From Psychrobacter sp. JCM 18900 (GTDB lineage: Bacteria > Pseudomonadota > Gammaproteobacteria > Pseudomonadales > Moraxellaceae), in contig NZ_CAJHBL010000002.1 in the NCBI RefSeq assembly GCF_904846625.1, positions 558,001 to 622,000 on the forward strand: DNA of 64,000 bases. Reading direction: 5' to 3'. Positions 28,733-36,858 of the stretch are shown here, in pieces (position 1 is the stretch's first letter; each line of letters starts with the position of its first letter). Below the pieces are notes generated by a model. It ran no database searches. It was given only the letters and a program-made list of their open reading frames with translations, and was not told the DNA's origin. The position numbers and the translations under genes were made by a program.

Positions 28733-28780
28733 AATAGCGAATAGCGAATAGCGAATAGCGAATAGTGAATAGTGAATAGC
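28733..28780. repeat. 7-bp tandem repeat array (AATAGCG)
   Basis: Nearly seven uninterrupted units: four AATAGCG, two AATAGTG and a partial AATAGC. It begins seven bases after the stop of the PAS-GGDEF-EAL gene. Unit length is not a multiple of three, and the array is outside the coding sequence, so copy-number change would affect only the 3' untranslated region. Confidence 0.92.
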
Positions 28781-28787
28781 TTAGCGT

Positions 28788-30500
28788 TTACTCAGAAGCA
28801 TTTTGTTTAATCAGCATCGCAGTGGCGACATCAGCAGCCACGGGTTTGCTAAACCAATAGCCCTGACCAATTTTGCAACCCATATCTAACAACACATCGC
28901 GCTGCTGCTCAGTTTCGATACCTTCAGCCACGACCTGCATATCTAAAGCGACTGCTAAGTCTAAAATGGCTTTTACAATCGCGTACTGGGTACGATCGGT
29001 TTCAATATTGGAGATAAAGCTCTTATCGATCTTGATAAAATCAAATGGGTATTCTTGCAAGTAGCTCAATGATGCATAACCAGTACCGAAATCATCGAGC
29101 GCTAGACGTACGCCAAGCTCTCTAAGCGAGTTAAGCTGTTTTTTTACATTATCATGACGCTGAATCAAAGACGACTCGGTCACTTCGATATGTAACTGAT
29201 GGGCAGCAACGTCATTCTCTGTCAGTAGTGTGCTGACCATATCAAAGAAGTCAGGGTGGCTAAACTCAGCGGCATCAGCGTTGATACAGACGTGTTGATG
29301 GAACCCTTGCTGTTGCCAAACGGCTAGTTGTTTGACAATTTTAATGGCCAGTTGCGAAAACAAATCAAAGGAGAGCTTGTGCGCGATAATGGCATTGATA
29401 AAATGAACGGGTTTGAGTAATCCGCGAGTAGGATGTTGCCAACGTACCAATGCTTCAAAACCTGTGATAGCCCCAGTCTCTAATGAAAACTTTGGCTGAT
29501 AATAGGGAACGAATTGACCTTCAAGGGTAGCAGTCCTAAGCTCAGACTCTAGCTCTAAGCTACCAGCGGTGGCGCTTTCAATGGCCTCGTCGTACCAGCG
29601 AATATCATCGCCACCATGCTGCTTGACATAGTCCAATGCTTTTTCTGCTTTGGTCAATAAACCCGTTATTTCGTTATCGTCTTTTGGAAAACAGCTGACA
29701 CCCACAGAAATATGGTAATAGATATTTGTATCTGTCGCATGGCTCTTATCAGTAGAGAAGGGACGCTCACACATTTGCATCAGTGTGTCTAGCTGATGAC
29801 GTACCATATTGGCATCTTTAACTTCAAACAGTAGCGCAAAATCATCACCACCAAAGTGAGAAAAAGAGCGTAAATTATGCAGTTTGAGCTTTTCGACTTC
29901 TTCTACAAAGTTTTTTATCAAATCATTGGCACCATCAGGCCCTAGTAGGCTGGCAAGATTGCGATAGCGGTCAATATTTAAGCGTACAAGGACAACCTCT
30001 TGGTAACTATCCAATAGCATGTCACTTGTCTGACTCAAAAATACCTTGCGGTTAGGGAGACCTGTGAGCTGATCATAGTTGAGTAAATGCGCGACCTGTT
30101 TTTGGTCTTTGATAACCGATGACATGTCACGTAGCATACCCACATGGTAGGCCGTCTGCTCGACATAAATCTTGCGATAAGTGACATGGCAATCAATAGG
30201 CTCGCCATAACGATTGATCATCGAAAAATCAAGTTCGTAAAATCCATGACTGTCTAGGTTTTTACTGATGTCTTTCAAGATCAGCTGCTCTGCTTCTGAT
30301 AAAAACTCAGCAGCATAAATACCAAGTGGCCGACCAACCAAGAACTCTTCTTTGTAGCCAATCATAAGCTCATAACTGGCATTGACCGCTAAATAACGTA
30401 AATTATCATCTAATACAAATATGGCGTCTTCAAGCTGTTCACATAGCGTACTCATCAACTGCTGCTTGATTGATACTGGAATAGTGTCAAAATTGCTCAT
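28788..30500 (-). CDS. PAS-GGDEF-EAL cyclic-di-GMP signalling protein
   Basis: 570 residues. A PAS sensor domain (about 10-130, with LRYLAVNASYELMIGYKEE), a GGDEF domain (about 140-300) and an EAL domain (about 315-565). The GGDEF signature reads GGDDF, a tolerated variant; the EAL motif is intact (FEALVRW), as are the metal and catalytic elements DDFGTGYASLSYL, KIDKSFI and VAEGIETEQQ. The protein is therefore expected to be at least a phosphodiesterase that breaks c-di-GMP. No membrane segment, so it is cytoplasmic and the PAS ligand is unknown. The start has no strong ribosome site. Confidence 0.92.
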   Translation of the reverse strand: MSNFDTIPVSIKQQLMSTLCEQLEDAIFVLDDNLRYLAVNASYELMIGYKEEFLVGRPLGIYAAEFLSEAEQLILKDISKNLDSHGFYELDFSMINRYGEPIDCHVTYRKIYVEQTAYHVGMLRDMSSVIKDQKQVAHLLNYDQLTGLPNRKVFLSQTSDMLLDSYQEVVLVRLNIDRYRNLASLLGPDGANDLIKNFVEEVEKLKLHNLRSFSHFGGDDFALLFEVKDANMVRHQLDTLMQMCERPFSTDKSHATDTNIYYHISVGVSCFPKDDNEITGLLTKAEKALDYVKQHGGDDIRWYDEAIESATAGSLELESELRTATLEGQFVPYYQPKFSLETGAITGFEALVRWQHPTRGLLKPVHFINAIIAHKLSFDLFSQLAIKIVKQLAVWQQQGFHQHVCINADAAEFSHPDFFDMVSTLLTENDVAAHQLHIEVTESSLIQRHDNVKKQLNSLRELGVRLALDDFGTGYASLSYLQEYPFDFIKIDKSFISNIETDRTQYAIVKAILDLAVALDMQVVAEGIETEQQRDVLLDMGCKIGQGYWFSKPVAADVATAMLIKQNASE

Positions 30501-30673
30501 AATAGTGGCTCACAAAAGATAAGGGCTTATAAAAATAAGAACTGCATTATCAATTTATTAACATTGAGTTGGCATCGCATTTTACTATGTACGATACAGA
30601 ACAGACGTTATTTTTGACTATAAGCATAAAAGATAAAAACTACGATAGTCAGGCTAGTACTTATCAGTTTTTA

Positions 30674-31570
30674 CTAGGTGCTTAAAGCATGTAGAGTAGC
30701 TAACGCTACCACTGGTGCAGTCTCGGTACGCAAGACCCTTGTGCCGATTTGCCAAGGCTCAAATCCAATACTCTCCGCCTGCTGACATTCATCGTGACTC
30801 AAACCACCTTCAGGCCCGATCAACAGTTTGATATAAGGGGTCTGTTGTTTAAGAATATCAGATAGAGCGTTAGGCATGGCAGGTTGTCCTGCTGCTGGTA
30901 CACTCATCTGCATACATAGATCTGGAGCGTTTGCTAATACTTGATAGTAAGAATCAAGACTAAGCACAGAAACAATAGAACTGACGGCCATTTGCGTCTT
31001 TGTAACGTCAGTAGCCATAGTCTCAGTAGTCTTAGCGTCAGAATTGGTATTACTTAGCCATTCGTTAATAGATTGTGGCGCAAGAATAAGAGGTGGACGA
31101 TTAAGGCCACATTGTTCACAAGCGGCAATCGCCACTTGTTGCCAGTGCGCCAGTTTCTTTTCAACTTGAGCAGGTTTTAATGTGACTTCGCCATGGTGGC
31201 TGCTGAGCAACTGAATGGCAGTCACTCCAAGCTCAGTTGCTTTTTGAATAGCGTAATCCATACGCTCACCGCGGCTCATTACCAAACCAATCTGGGTGAT
31301 AGTAAGCGGCGTACGATCGTCGTCTATATGTGTAAGCAAAGTAGCAGTGGCATTTTTTTTACTAATTGCCTGTAGCTCTACTGTATATTCGCCGCCAAAT
31401 CCATCGAACAAAATCCCTTGATCACCAATATTGGCACGTAGCACACGGCACCAATGATGGACAACACTATCGGGTAATTCGACATCACTACCTAGCGGTA
31501 ACTCACCCAATTTAGGTAGTGATGAGGCATCAGCATTGTCGTTGTTAACGGCATAAAAAAAACGTCGCAC
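30674..31570 (-). CDS. rsmE: 16S rRNA (uracil1498-N3)-methyltransferase
   Basis: SPOUT-class methyltransferase for 16S rRNA U1498. 298 residues; typical ones have about 245. Family segments: MRRFF at the start, HHWCRVLRANIGD, KATELGVTAIQLL, AIAACEQCGLNRPP, LLIGPEGGLSHDE and IGTRVLRTETAPVVAL. The extra length is an insertion of about 40 residues after AINEWLS-type sequence (about 180-220), rich in Thr, Ser and Val, before the SAM-binding knot. GTG start. Confidence 0.93.
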   Translation of the reverse strand: MRRFFYAVNNDNADASSLPKLGELPLGSDVELPDSVVHHWCRVLRANIGDQGILFDGFGGEYTVELQAISKKNATATLLTHIDDDRTPLTITQIGLVMSRGERMDYAIQKATELGVTAIQLLSSHHGEVTLKPAQVEKKLAHWQQVAIAACEQCGLNRPPLILAPQSINEWLSNTNSDAKTTETMATDVTKTQMAVSSIVSVLSLDSYYQVLANAPDLCMQMSVPAAGQPAMPNALSDILKQQTPYIKLLIGPEGGLSHDECQQAESIGFEPWQIGTRVLRTETAPVVALATLHALST

Positions 31571-31817
31571 GTGGTCTTATTCCTATTATTTGATTGAGTG
31601 TAATTATTATTAGATCTATAGAATATCACTTGAGCCAATTAATGACATTTGTTTTATGAGAATTTTTCTTAATAAAGAAAATTATTTTTAGAGCAGCATT
31701 ATTACACAGTGAAGAAATTTTTAAAAATCAAATAAGATAAAGTGTATGAATAAAACGGTAAAGGGCTATTGGTCAAAATTTTGACAATAAAAAACTGGCG
31801 CTCCTAGAAGCGCCAGT
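31571..31817 (-). terminator. metF terminator and surrounding gap
   Basis: The 300-bp gap between metF and rsmE holds one clear element: stem ACTGGCGCT (31794-31802) / AGCGCCAGT (31809-31817) followed on the minus strand by a T6 run near 31787, a terminator for the ahcY-metF transcript. The remainder upstream is AT-rich without a recognisable gene. Confidence 0.85.
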
Positions 31818-31870
31818 CATTAATAATATATTCAGGAATGATCGAGGGATATTTTAGAATGCTTACAAAT

Positions 31871-32719
31871 TTAAGCAGTCAATCCCAATGCTTCTACCAA
31901 GCGTTTGTTTGGCTCAATTTTGTTCATGCTATAAAAATGCATAGCAGGTACGCCCTCGGCAATCAAGCGTTCACACAAGCGATAAACCACATCAAAGCCA
32001 AACTCACGAATAGCCTTACGGTCATCACCAAAATCCGTCAGCTGTTTACGTACATAGCGTGGAATATCAGCGCCACAGCTATCAGCAAAACGCAAGAGAT
32101 TGCTCGAATTAGTAATTGGCATGATACCAGCGACCAAAGGCTGAGCTACTGTATCAATACCGCGTTTCTCTAACTTATCACGCAAGTACAGATAGCTGTC
32201 AGCGTTGTAGAAAAACTGGGTAATCGACGCATTGGCACCAGCTTGGTATTTATTTACCAAGTTATCAATATCAAACTCAAAGCTACGTGCTTGTGGGTGC
32301 ATTTCAGGGTAGGCGGCCACTTCGATATGGAAGTGATCACCTGAATGCTCACGAATGTACTTTACCAAATCTACCGCAAATGGTAGTTCACCCATGCCCA
32401 CCTGACCTGATGGCAAGTCGCCGCGTAGCGCTACTAAACGTCTAATACCTAAAGTCTTATAATACTCGAGCAATTCAGCGATTTCACTTTTATCATCACC
32501 AATACAAGACAGGTGCGGCGCGATTTCAGTGGTACCACGCGCACTTAGTGCCTGTACGATATCTAAGGTGCGGCTACGGGTTGAACCGCCCGCACCGTAA
32601 GTTACCGAAAAATAAGCTGGTGATAACTTATTAAGCTCATCATAAGTGCTAAGAAGCTTTTCGTGACCTTGCTCGGTCTTTGCAGGAAAGAACTCAAAGG
32701 AGAAAGCAGGCTTACTCAC
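31871..32719 (-). CDS. metF: Methylenetetrahydrofolate reductase
   Basis: FAD enzyme that makes 5-methyl-THF for methionine synthase. 282 residues: FSFEFFPAKTEQG, SVTYGAGGSTRSRT, LRGDLP, EVAAYPEMHPQA, ITQFFYNAD and GIMPITN are the family blocks. The GTG start at 32719 is chosen because AAAAGGAG lies eight bases upstream and the protein then begins with SKPAFSFEFFP; a longer in-frame ORF would run into ahcY. It follows ahcY by 13 bp, so both share the riboswitch-controlled transcript. Confidence 0.95.
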   Translation of the reverse strand: MSKPAFSFEFFPAKTEQGHEKLLSTYDELNKLSPAYFSVTYGAGGSTRSRTLDIVQALSARGTTEIAPHLSCIGDDKSEIAELLEYYKTLGIRRLVALRGDLPSGQVGMGELPFAVDLVKYIREHSGDHFHIEVAAYPEMHPQARSFEFDIDNLVNKYQAGANASITQFFYNADSYLYLRDKLEKRGIDTVAQPLVAGIMPITNSSNLLRFADSCGADIPRYVRKQLTDFGDDRKAIREFGFDVVYRLCERLIAEGVPAMHFYSMNKIEPNKRLVEALGLTA

Positions 32720-32732
32720 AGTCAGGCTCCTT

Positions 32733-34157
32733 TTAGTATTTATAAGCGTCAGGCTTGAATGGACCTTCAACTGGCACACCCAAATACTCAGCTTGCTTTT
32801 GGGTCAGCTTAGTTAGCGTACCGTTAAAGCCTGCAACCATCGCAGCGGCCACTTCTTCGTCTAACTTCTTAGGCAATACTTTTACGTATAGGTTGTCAGT
32901 ACGTTGGTCAGCTGGCAAGTCAGCGAATTTTTCTTCGAACAGATACATTTGAGCCAATACTTGGTTGGCAAATGAGCCGTCCATCACGCGTGATGGGTGA
33001 CCAGTTGCGTTACCTAGGTTTACTAGGCGACCTTCAGCAAGTAAGATCAAATAATCGTTCTCATCGTCTGAGCGGAAGATTTGATGAACTTGTGGCTTAA
33101 TCTCAACCCAGCGCCAGTTGTCACGCATGAATTGTGTGTCGATTTCGGTGTCAAAGTGACCGATGTTACATACAACAGCACCAGGCTTAAGGGCTGCTAG
33201 CATATGACGGTCACAAACATGGTAGTTACCAGTAGTCGTGACGATCATGTCAGTGTCTTCAAGCAAGCGCTTGTTGATGCTGGCTGCGCCGCCAGTATTG
33301 TCACCGTCGATGTATGGTGATAAGACTTCAAAACCGTCCATACATGCCTGCATAGCACAGATAGGGTCAACTTCTGAAACACGTACGATCATGCCTTCTT
33401 GGCGTAAGCTTTGCGTAGAGCCTTTACCTACATCGCCATAACCGATAACCAAAGCACGGCGACCAGCAAGGAACATATCGGTAGCGCGTTTAATAGCATC
33501 GTTTAAGCTATGACGGCAACCGTATTTGTTGTCGTTTTTAGATTTGGTCACTGCATCGTTGACGTTGATGGCTGGTACTTTAAGTGTACCTTTACCAAGC
33601 ATCTCAACCAAGCGATGAACGCCAGTAGTGGTTTCTTCTGAGATGCCATGAATGCTATCAAGAAGCTCTGCATAATCGCTGTGAATTAAAGCAGTTAAGT
33701 CACCGCCGTCATCTAAGATTAAGTTAGCATCCCAAAGTTGGCCTGACGCTTCGCCGCCAACATGTACTTGCTGACGTAGGCACCATTCATACTCTTCTTC
33801 TGTTTCGCCTTTCCAAGCATAAACAGAGATACCAGCAGCAGCAATTGCAGCAGCAGCATGGTCTTGAGTTGAGAAGATGTTACATGATGTCCAGCGTACT
33901 TCAGCACCTAGAGCGACTAATGTCTCGATAAGTACGGCAGTCTGAATAGTCATGTGGATACAGCCAGCGATTTTCGCGCCTTTAAGCGGCTGGTCTGCTT
34001 CGTAGCGACGACGCAAGCCCATTAGGGCAGGCATTTCGGCTTCAGCAAGGGTGATTTCACGGCGGCCGTAATCAGCAAGGCTGATGTCAGCGACTTTGTA
34101 GTCAGTGAAAGAGGGATCGATCGTATGGGCAGATGGTGTAGTAGACACTGCGTCCAT
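32733..34157 (-). CDS. ahcY: Adenosylhomocysteinase
   Basis: NAD-dependent hydrolysis of S-adenosylhomocysteine to adenosine and homocysteine. 474 residues, the bacterial long form with the extra insert near residue 150 ([17 protein letters not shown] region). Motifs: [40 protein letters not shown] (NAD) and [12 protein letters not shown]; the C-terminus ends FKPDAYKY as usual. AGGAGC precedes the start. Upstream lies a candidate SAH riboswitch; downstream metF completes a methionine-cycle operon. Confidence 0.97.
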   Translation of the reverse strand: MDAVSTTPSAHTIDPSFTDYKVADISLADYGRREITLAEAEMPALMGLRRRYEADQPLKGAKIAGCIHMTIQTAVLIETLVALGAEVRWTSCNIFSTQDHAAAAIAAAGISVYAWKGETEEEYEWCLRQQVHVGGEASGQLWDANLILDDGGDLTALIHSDYAELLDSIHGISEETTTGVHRLVEMLGKGTLKVPAINVNDAVTKSKNDNKYGCRHSLNDAIKRATDMFLAGRRALVIGYGDVGKGSTQSLRQEGMIVRVSEVDPICAMQACMDGFEVLSPYIDGDNTGGAASINKRLLEDTDMIVTTTGNYHVCDRHMLAALKPGAVVCNIGHFDTEIDTQFMRDNWRWVEIKPQVHQIFRSDDENDYLILLAEGRLVNLGNATGHPSRVMDGSFANQVLAQMYLFEEKFADLPADQRTDNLYVKVLPKKLDEEVAAAMVAGFNGTLTKLTQKQAEYLGVPVEGPFKPDAYKY

Positions 34158-34202
34158 AATATGCTCCTATCAGTGGTTAACGAATGATAAAAAGAATAAA
34201 AA

Positions 34203-34343
34203 CGCAGGTGCCGTTGTTTGCGCTGTGAGTGACCAAAAACATGGACTATCGACAGTTAACCGAGCCTAACATAACCTGTGATTGCATAACTATAGAACGT
34301 TAATGCAGTAAATCACTGTTATGGCGCAACACCTCTCGGAGGT
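34203..34343 (-). promoter_or_regulatory. Candidate S-adenosylhomocysteine (SAH) riboswitch
   Basis: On the minus strand, 45 to 190 bases before the ahcY start. Stem P1 CCGAG (34339-34335) pairs with CTCGG (34264-34260). It is followed by AGGTGTTGC, matching the conserved GRGCGYUGC, and preceded on the 3' side by TTAGG before CTCGG (consensus CCAGGCUCGG). P2 is a long stem CATAAC/GTTATG continued by TGATT/AATCA. The pseudoknot is AGGTG (34334-34330) with CACCT (34210-34206) inside AACGGCACC, corresponding to the conserved ACGGCGC. P2 and the linker before the pseudoknot are longer than usual. High SAH should switch ahcY on. Confidence 0.78.
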
Positions 34344-34440
34344 CGTTATTGTAATAGATGAGTGGTTAATTGTCACCTATTGACTGAGATAAATGATAAG
34401 CAGCCATGGCATAAGTACCTGTGTATTTTTCATAGGTATA

Positions 34441-34468
34441 AAAAAAGGCCACCTTTAGATGACCTTTT
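34441..34468 (-). terminator. Terminator after the TonB-dependent receptor gene
   Basis: Stem AAAAGGTCA / TGGCCTTTT on the minus strand with one mismatch and a T7 tail. Confidence 0.7.
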
Positions 34469-34509
34469 ATATTTAATTAAGCGCTAGATTTTTATAGTGC
34501 TAAGTCAGC

Positions 34510-36426
34510 TTAGTACCAGTTATAAGTTAGAGAAGTAAAGTAGTTGATACCGTCAGTATCATAACCAGGTAGCGTGATGTATTTCTCATTGGTGATGTTA
34601 TCCAAACGAGCAGTCATAGTAAGATTATCAGTTAACTGATAGTTACCGCTAATATTGAACAATCCATAATGATCGACAAACTGCGACTCTGCATTAACAG
34701 TATTACTATAATAATCGCCTACGTATTCATACTCGGCACGAATATCAAAGCTTGATAGACGATAACCTGCATAAATCAGACCTTTGTGCTCAGGGCGAAT
34801 GGCAAGGAAATTACCATCATTACTACCACCACTGCTATCTTTTGCTTGCTGGTGGTCATAACTCGCACCAAATAAGTAGTCATCGATTATCCAGTCTGAT
34901 GTTAGCGTGATCCCTTTGATTTCAGCTTCATTGACGTTTTCGCTAGCACCTGCATATGGGTTGCTAGGAGTGGGGTTTGATACATAGCTGATTAGGTCGT
35001 CAACTTTATTATGGTAGCCAGTCAAGCGTGTAGATTGAATAGTTGTGTCATATTCAATAAATGCTTCATAGTTATCGCTGGCTTCTGGTGTTAGTTCAGC
35101 ATTGCCGCCGAAAGGTGAATATAAGTCATTGAAGCTAGGTGCTCGGAAACCTTTAGCATAACTGGCACCAATACGTAGGTTAGGATTGATGTGTAGCGCA
35201 CCACCTAGGTTGTAGGTAGTCTCATCACCATACTGTGAGTTATCATCATAACGTAGGTTTGCTTGTGCATCGAACTTATCGTTGGCTAGCACATAACCCA
35301 AAAAAGCACTGGTGACATCACGATCATCAATATCATAGTCAGTGGTATCGATACTTTGATTTAAGTATTCTGCGCCGTATATACCTGTACCGATAGGTAG
35401 TGAGTGCTGACCTACTAAGCTAACTTGATCTTGTTCGGTGTCATAGTTGCTGGCATAGGTTTCTGTATCTATATTATCAATAGAATGACCATATTGCAGC
35501 TTCACTGAAGAGCCTGGTTGATAGCGCCAATCGACAAAGGCTTGAGCTGCGCCCGTCTCTTGATCAGAATAGACATTCTGCGCCGCACCATTATCAAAAT
35601 AAGTTGTTGACTCACTATACAAGGCACTAGCGCCTGCTGACCATTGATCGTTAATACGTTGATTCAAAGCAATGCTCACATTATCACTTTCAAAACCGTC
35701 ATCATCTTTGTTGTAAGGAGCATATTGGTTACTAGGATCGGGTAGCGTGGCATTGATACCGTCTGTTTCATTGTGGCTGGCTGATAGGCTAAGGGCTGTG
35801 CCAGTATCATTGGTAAACTGTGCACTCGCGCCATATAGGTACTGATCATTCGAGCCGACACCCGCAGTTACAGAGTAGTTAGTCTTTTCAACATTGCTGC
35901 CTTTGGTAAATACTTGAATGACGCCGCCCATTGCATCTGCACCATATATACTAGAGCCTGACGCGCCGTATAATATTTCGATACGATCGATCTGGTCTGC
36001 TGGTAGTAAGTTTAGGGCACTAGTACCTGTACTTAATGAGCTATAGCGTATGCCATCAATCAGTACTAAGATCTGCTTGCCATCGTAGCCACGCATATAA
36101 AGGTTTGAAACCGTCCCCATGCCGCCGTTTGTATAATGGCTGATACCAGGCTGGCGTTTTAGTACTTCTAATACTGTTTGACCTTGATAACGTTTGAGCT
36201 CTTTACTATTTACAACACGTGTCTGAGCAATCACATTACTGACTTTAGTAGGTGTGCGAGTCGCTGTTACTACGATTTCGTCAAGCTCAACTTGTGGTAA
36301 GTTACTATCGTCAATGGAAGTGTTTTCAGAAGTGGCTGCCATTGCAGTATTTACTGCTAGTAAGCCAAGCGCGCTCAAAATACTTAAACGAAGATAGGTA
36401 CGTGAAGATGCACGTGATACAGACAT
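34510..36426 (-). CDS. btuB: TonB-dependent outer membrane receptor, BtuB-like
   Basis: 638 residues: a signal peptide ending AMA (about residue 30), a TonB-box-like DEIVVTATRTP, a plug domain (LEVLKRQPGISH, LYMRGYDGKQILVLIDGIR, RIEILYGASGSSIYGADAMGGVIQVFT) and a 22-strand barrel ending in an aromatic residue (LTYNWY). The plug is of the BtuB/vitamin B12 type, and the site next to ahcY-metF supports corrinoid uptake, but no cobalamin riboswitch is upstream, so the ligand is inferred. The ATG at 36426 has TTTGGAA seven bases upstream; an in-frame TTG at 36447 has none. Confidence 0.85.
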   Translation of the reverse strand: MSVSRASSRTYLRLSILSALGLLAVNTAMAATSENTSIDDSNLPQVELDEIVVTATRTPTKVSNVIAQTRVVNSKELKRYQGQTVLEVLKRQPGISHYTNGGMGTVSNLYMRGYDGKQILVLIDGIRYSSLSTGTSALNLLPADQIDRIEILYGASGSSIYGADAMGGVIQVFTKGSNVEKTNYSVTAGVGSNDQYLYGASAQFTNDTGTALSLSASHNETDGINATLPDPSNQYAPYNKDDDGFESDNVSIALNQRINDQWSAGASALYSESTTYFDNGAAQNVYSDQETGAAQAFVDWRYQPGSSVKLQYGHSIDNIDTETYASNYDTEQDQVSLVGQHSLPIGTGIYGAEYLNQSIDTTDYDIDDRDVTSAFLGYVLANDKFDAQANLRYDDNSQYGDETTYNLGGALHINPNLRIGASYAKGFRAPSFNDLYSPFGGNAELTPEASDNYEAFIEYDTTIQSTRLTGYHNKVDDLISYVSNPTPSNPYAGASENVNEAEIKGITLTSDWIIDDYLFGASYDHQQAKDSSGGSNDGNFLAIRPEHKGLIYAGYRLSSFDIRAEYEYVGDYYSNTVNAESQFVDHYGLFNISGNYQLTDNLTMTARLDNITNEKYITLPGYDTDGINYFTSLTYNWY

Positions 36427-36858
36427 AGTCGATTCCAAAGTAATCAAGTTAAAAATGCAGAAATGAGAGGTAACTATTATGACGTAAAAGGGGTCAAAAG
36501 TTACAAAAAACAGTATATAAGCAAAACTGTGCTCATTATCTACAAATTGTCCTGCTTTATAAACTATTTTAACCTAATGTTTACTCAGGTTAGGCTGAAT
36601 GTTATTCAGGTTAGCTTGCTAAATAGTCAGTTAAAAATTACTTTACTTAGAAATTCTAGGAGAAATAATTCAACTTTATAAGAGAAGCCTATCCTTAAAA
36701 ACACCTATTATTAGAAGCACACCTAGAGTAAGAAACCAAATACCAATACAGTTAGCTACAAAATTGCGTAATCAAAAGCACTGCTGTTATAAATAATTGT
36801 TACTATAGTATGGACGCCACCTGTCATTTATCATGCCATTTAAACTAAGAGGTTTGTT
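36427..36858. other. Divergent btuB-MscS intergenic region
   Basis: 432 bp, AT-rich. It contains the repeated AGGTTA boxes listed separately and the ribosome site AAGAGG (about 36847-36852) of the downstream gene. No RNA gene or cobalamin riboswitch (B12-box GCCACTG) was found. Confidence 0.6.
36570..36617. promoter_or_regulatory. Three AGGTTA boxes upstream of the TonB receptor gene
   Basis: TTACTCAGGTTAGGCT (36581-36596) and TTATTCAGGTTAGCTT (36602-36617) are near-identical direct repeats exactly 21 bp apart, two helical turns. A third, inverted copy TAACCTAA lies at 36570-36577. This layout suggests protein binding sites controlling the receptor gene and perhaps the divergent channel gene; the regulator is unknown. 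Confidence 0.5.

Larger units (their letters stand above)
28166..28787. other. Intergenic region, 622 bp
   Basis: No gene is recognised here. It holds a minus-strand terminator (28582-28611) and, at its right end, a 7-bp tandem repeat array (28733-28780), both listed separately. The left part is presumably promoter region for the acyl-CoA dehydrogenase gene, without a clear consensus box. Confidence 0.6.

Noticed and set aside
36427..36858. Cobalamin riboswitch upstream of btuB
   Set aside because: No B12-box (GCCACTG) and no matching stems on the minus strand.
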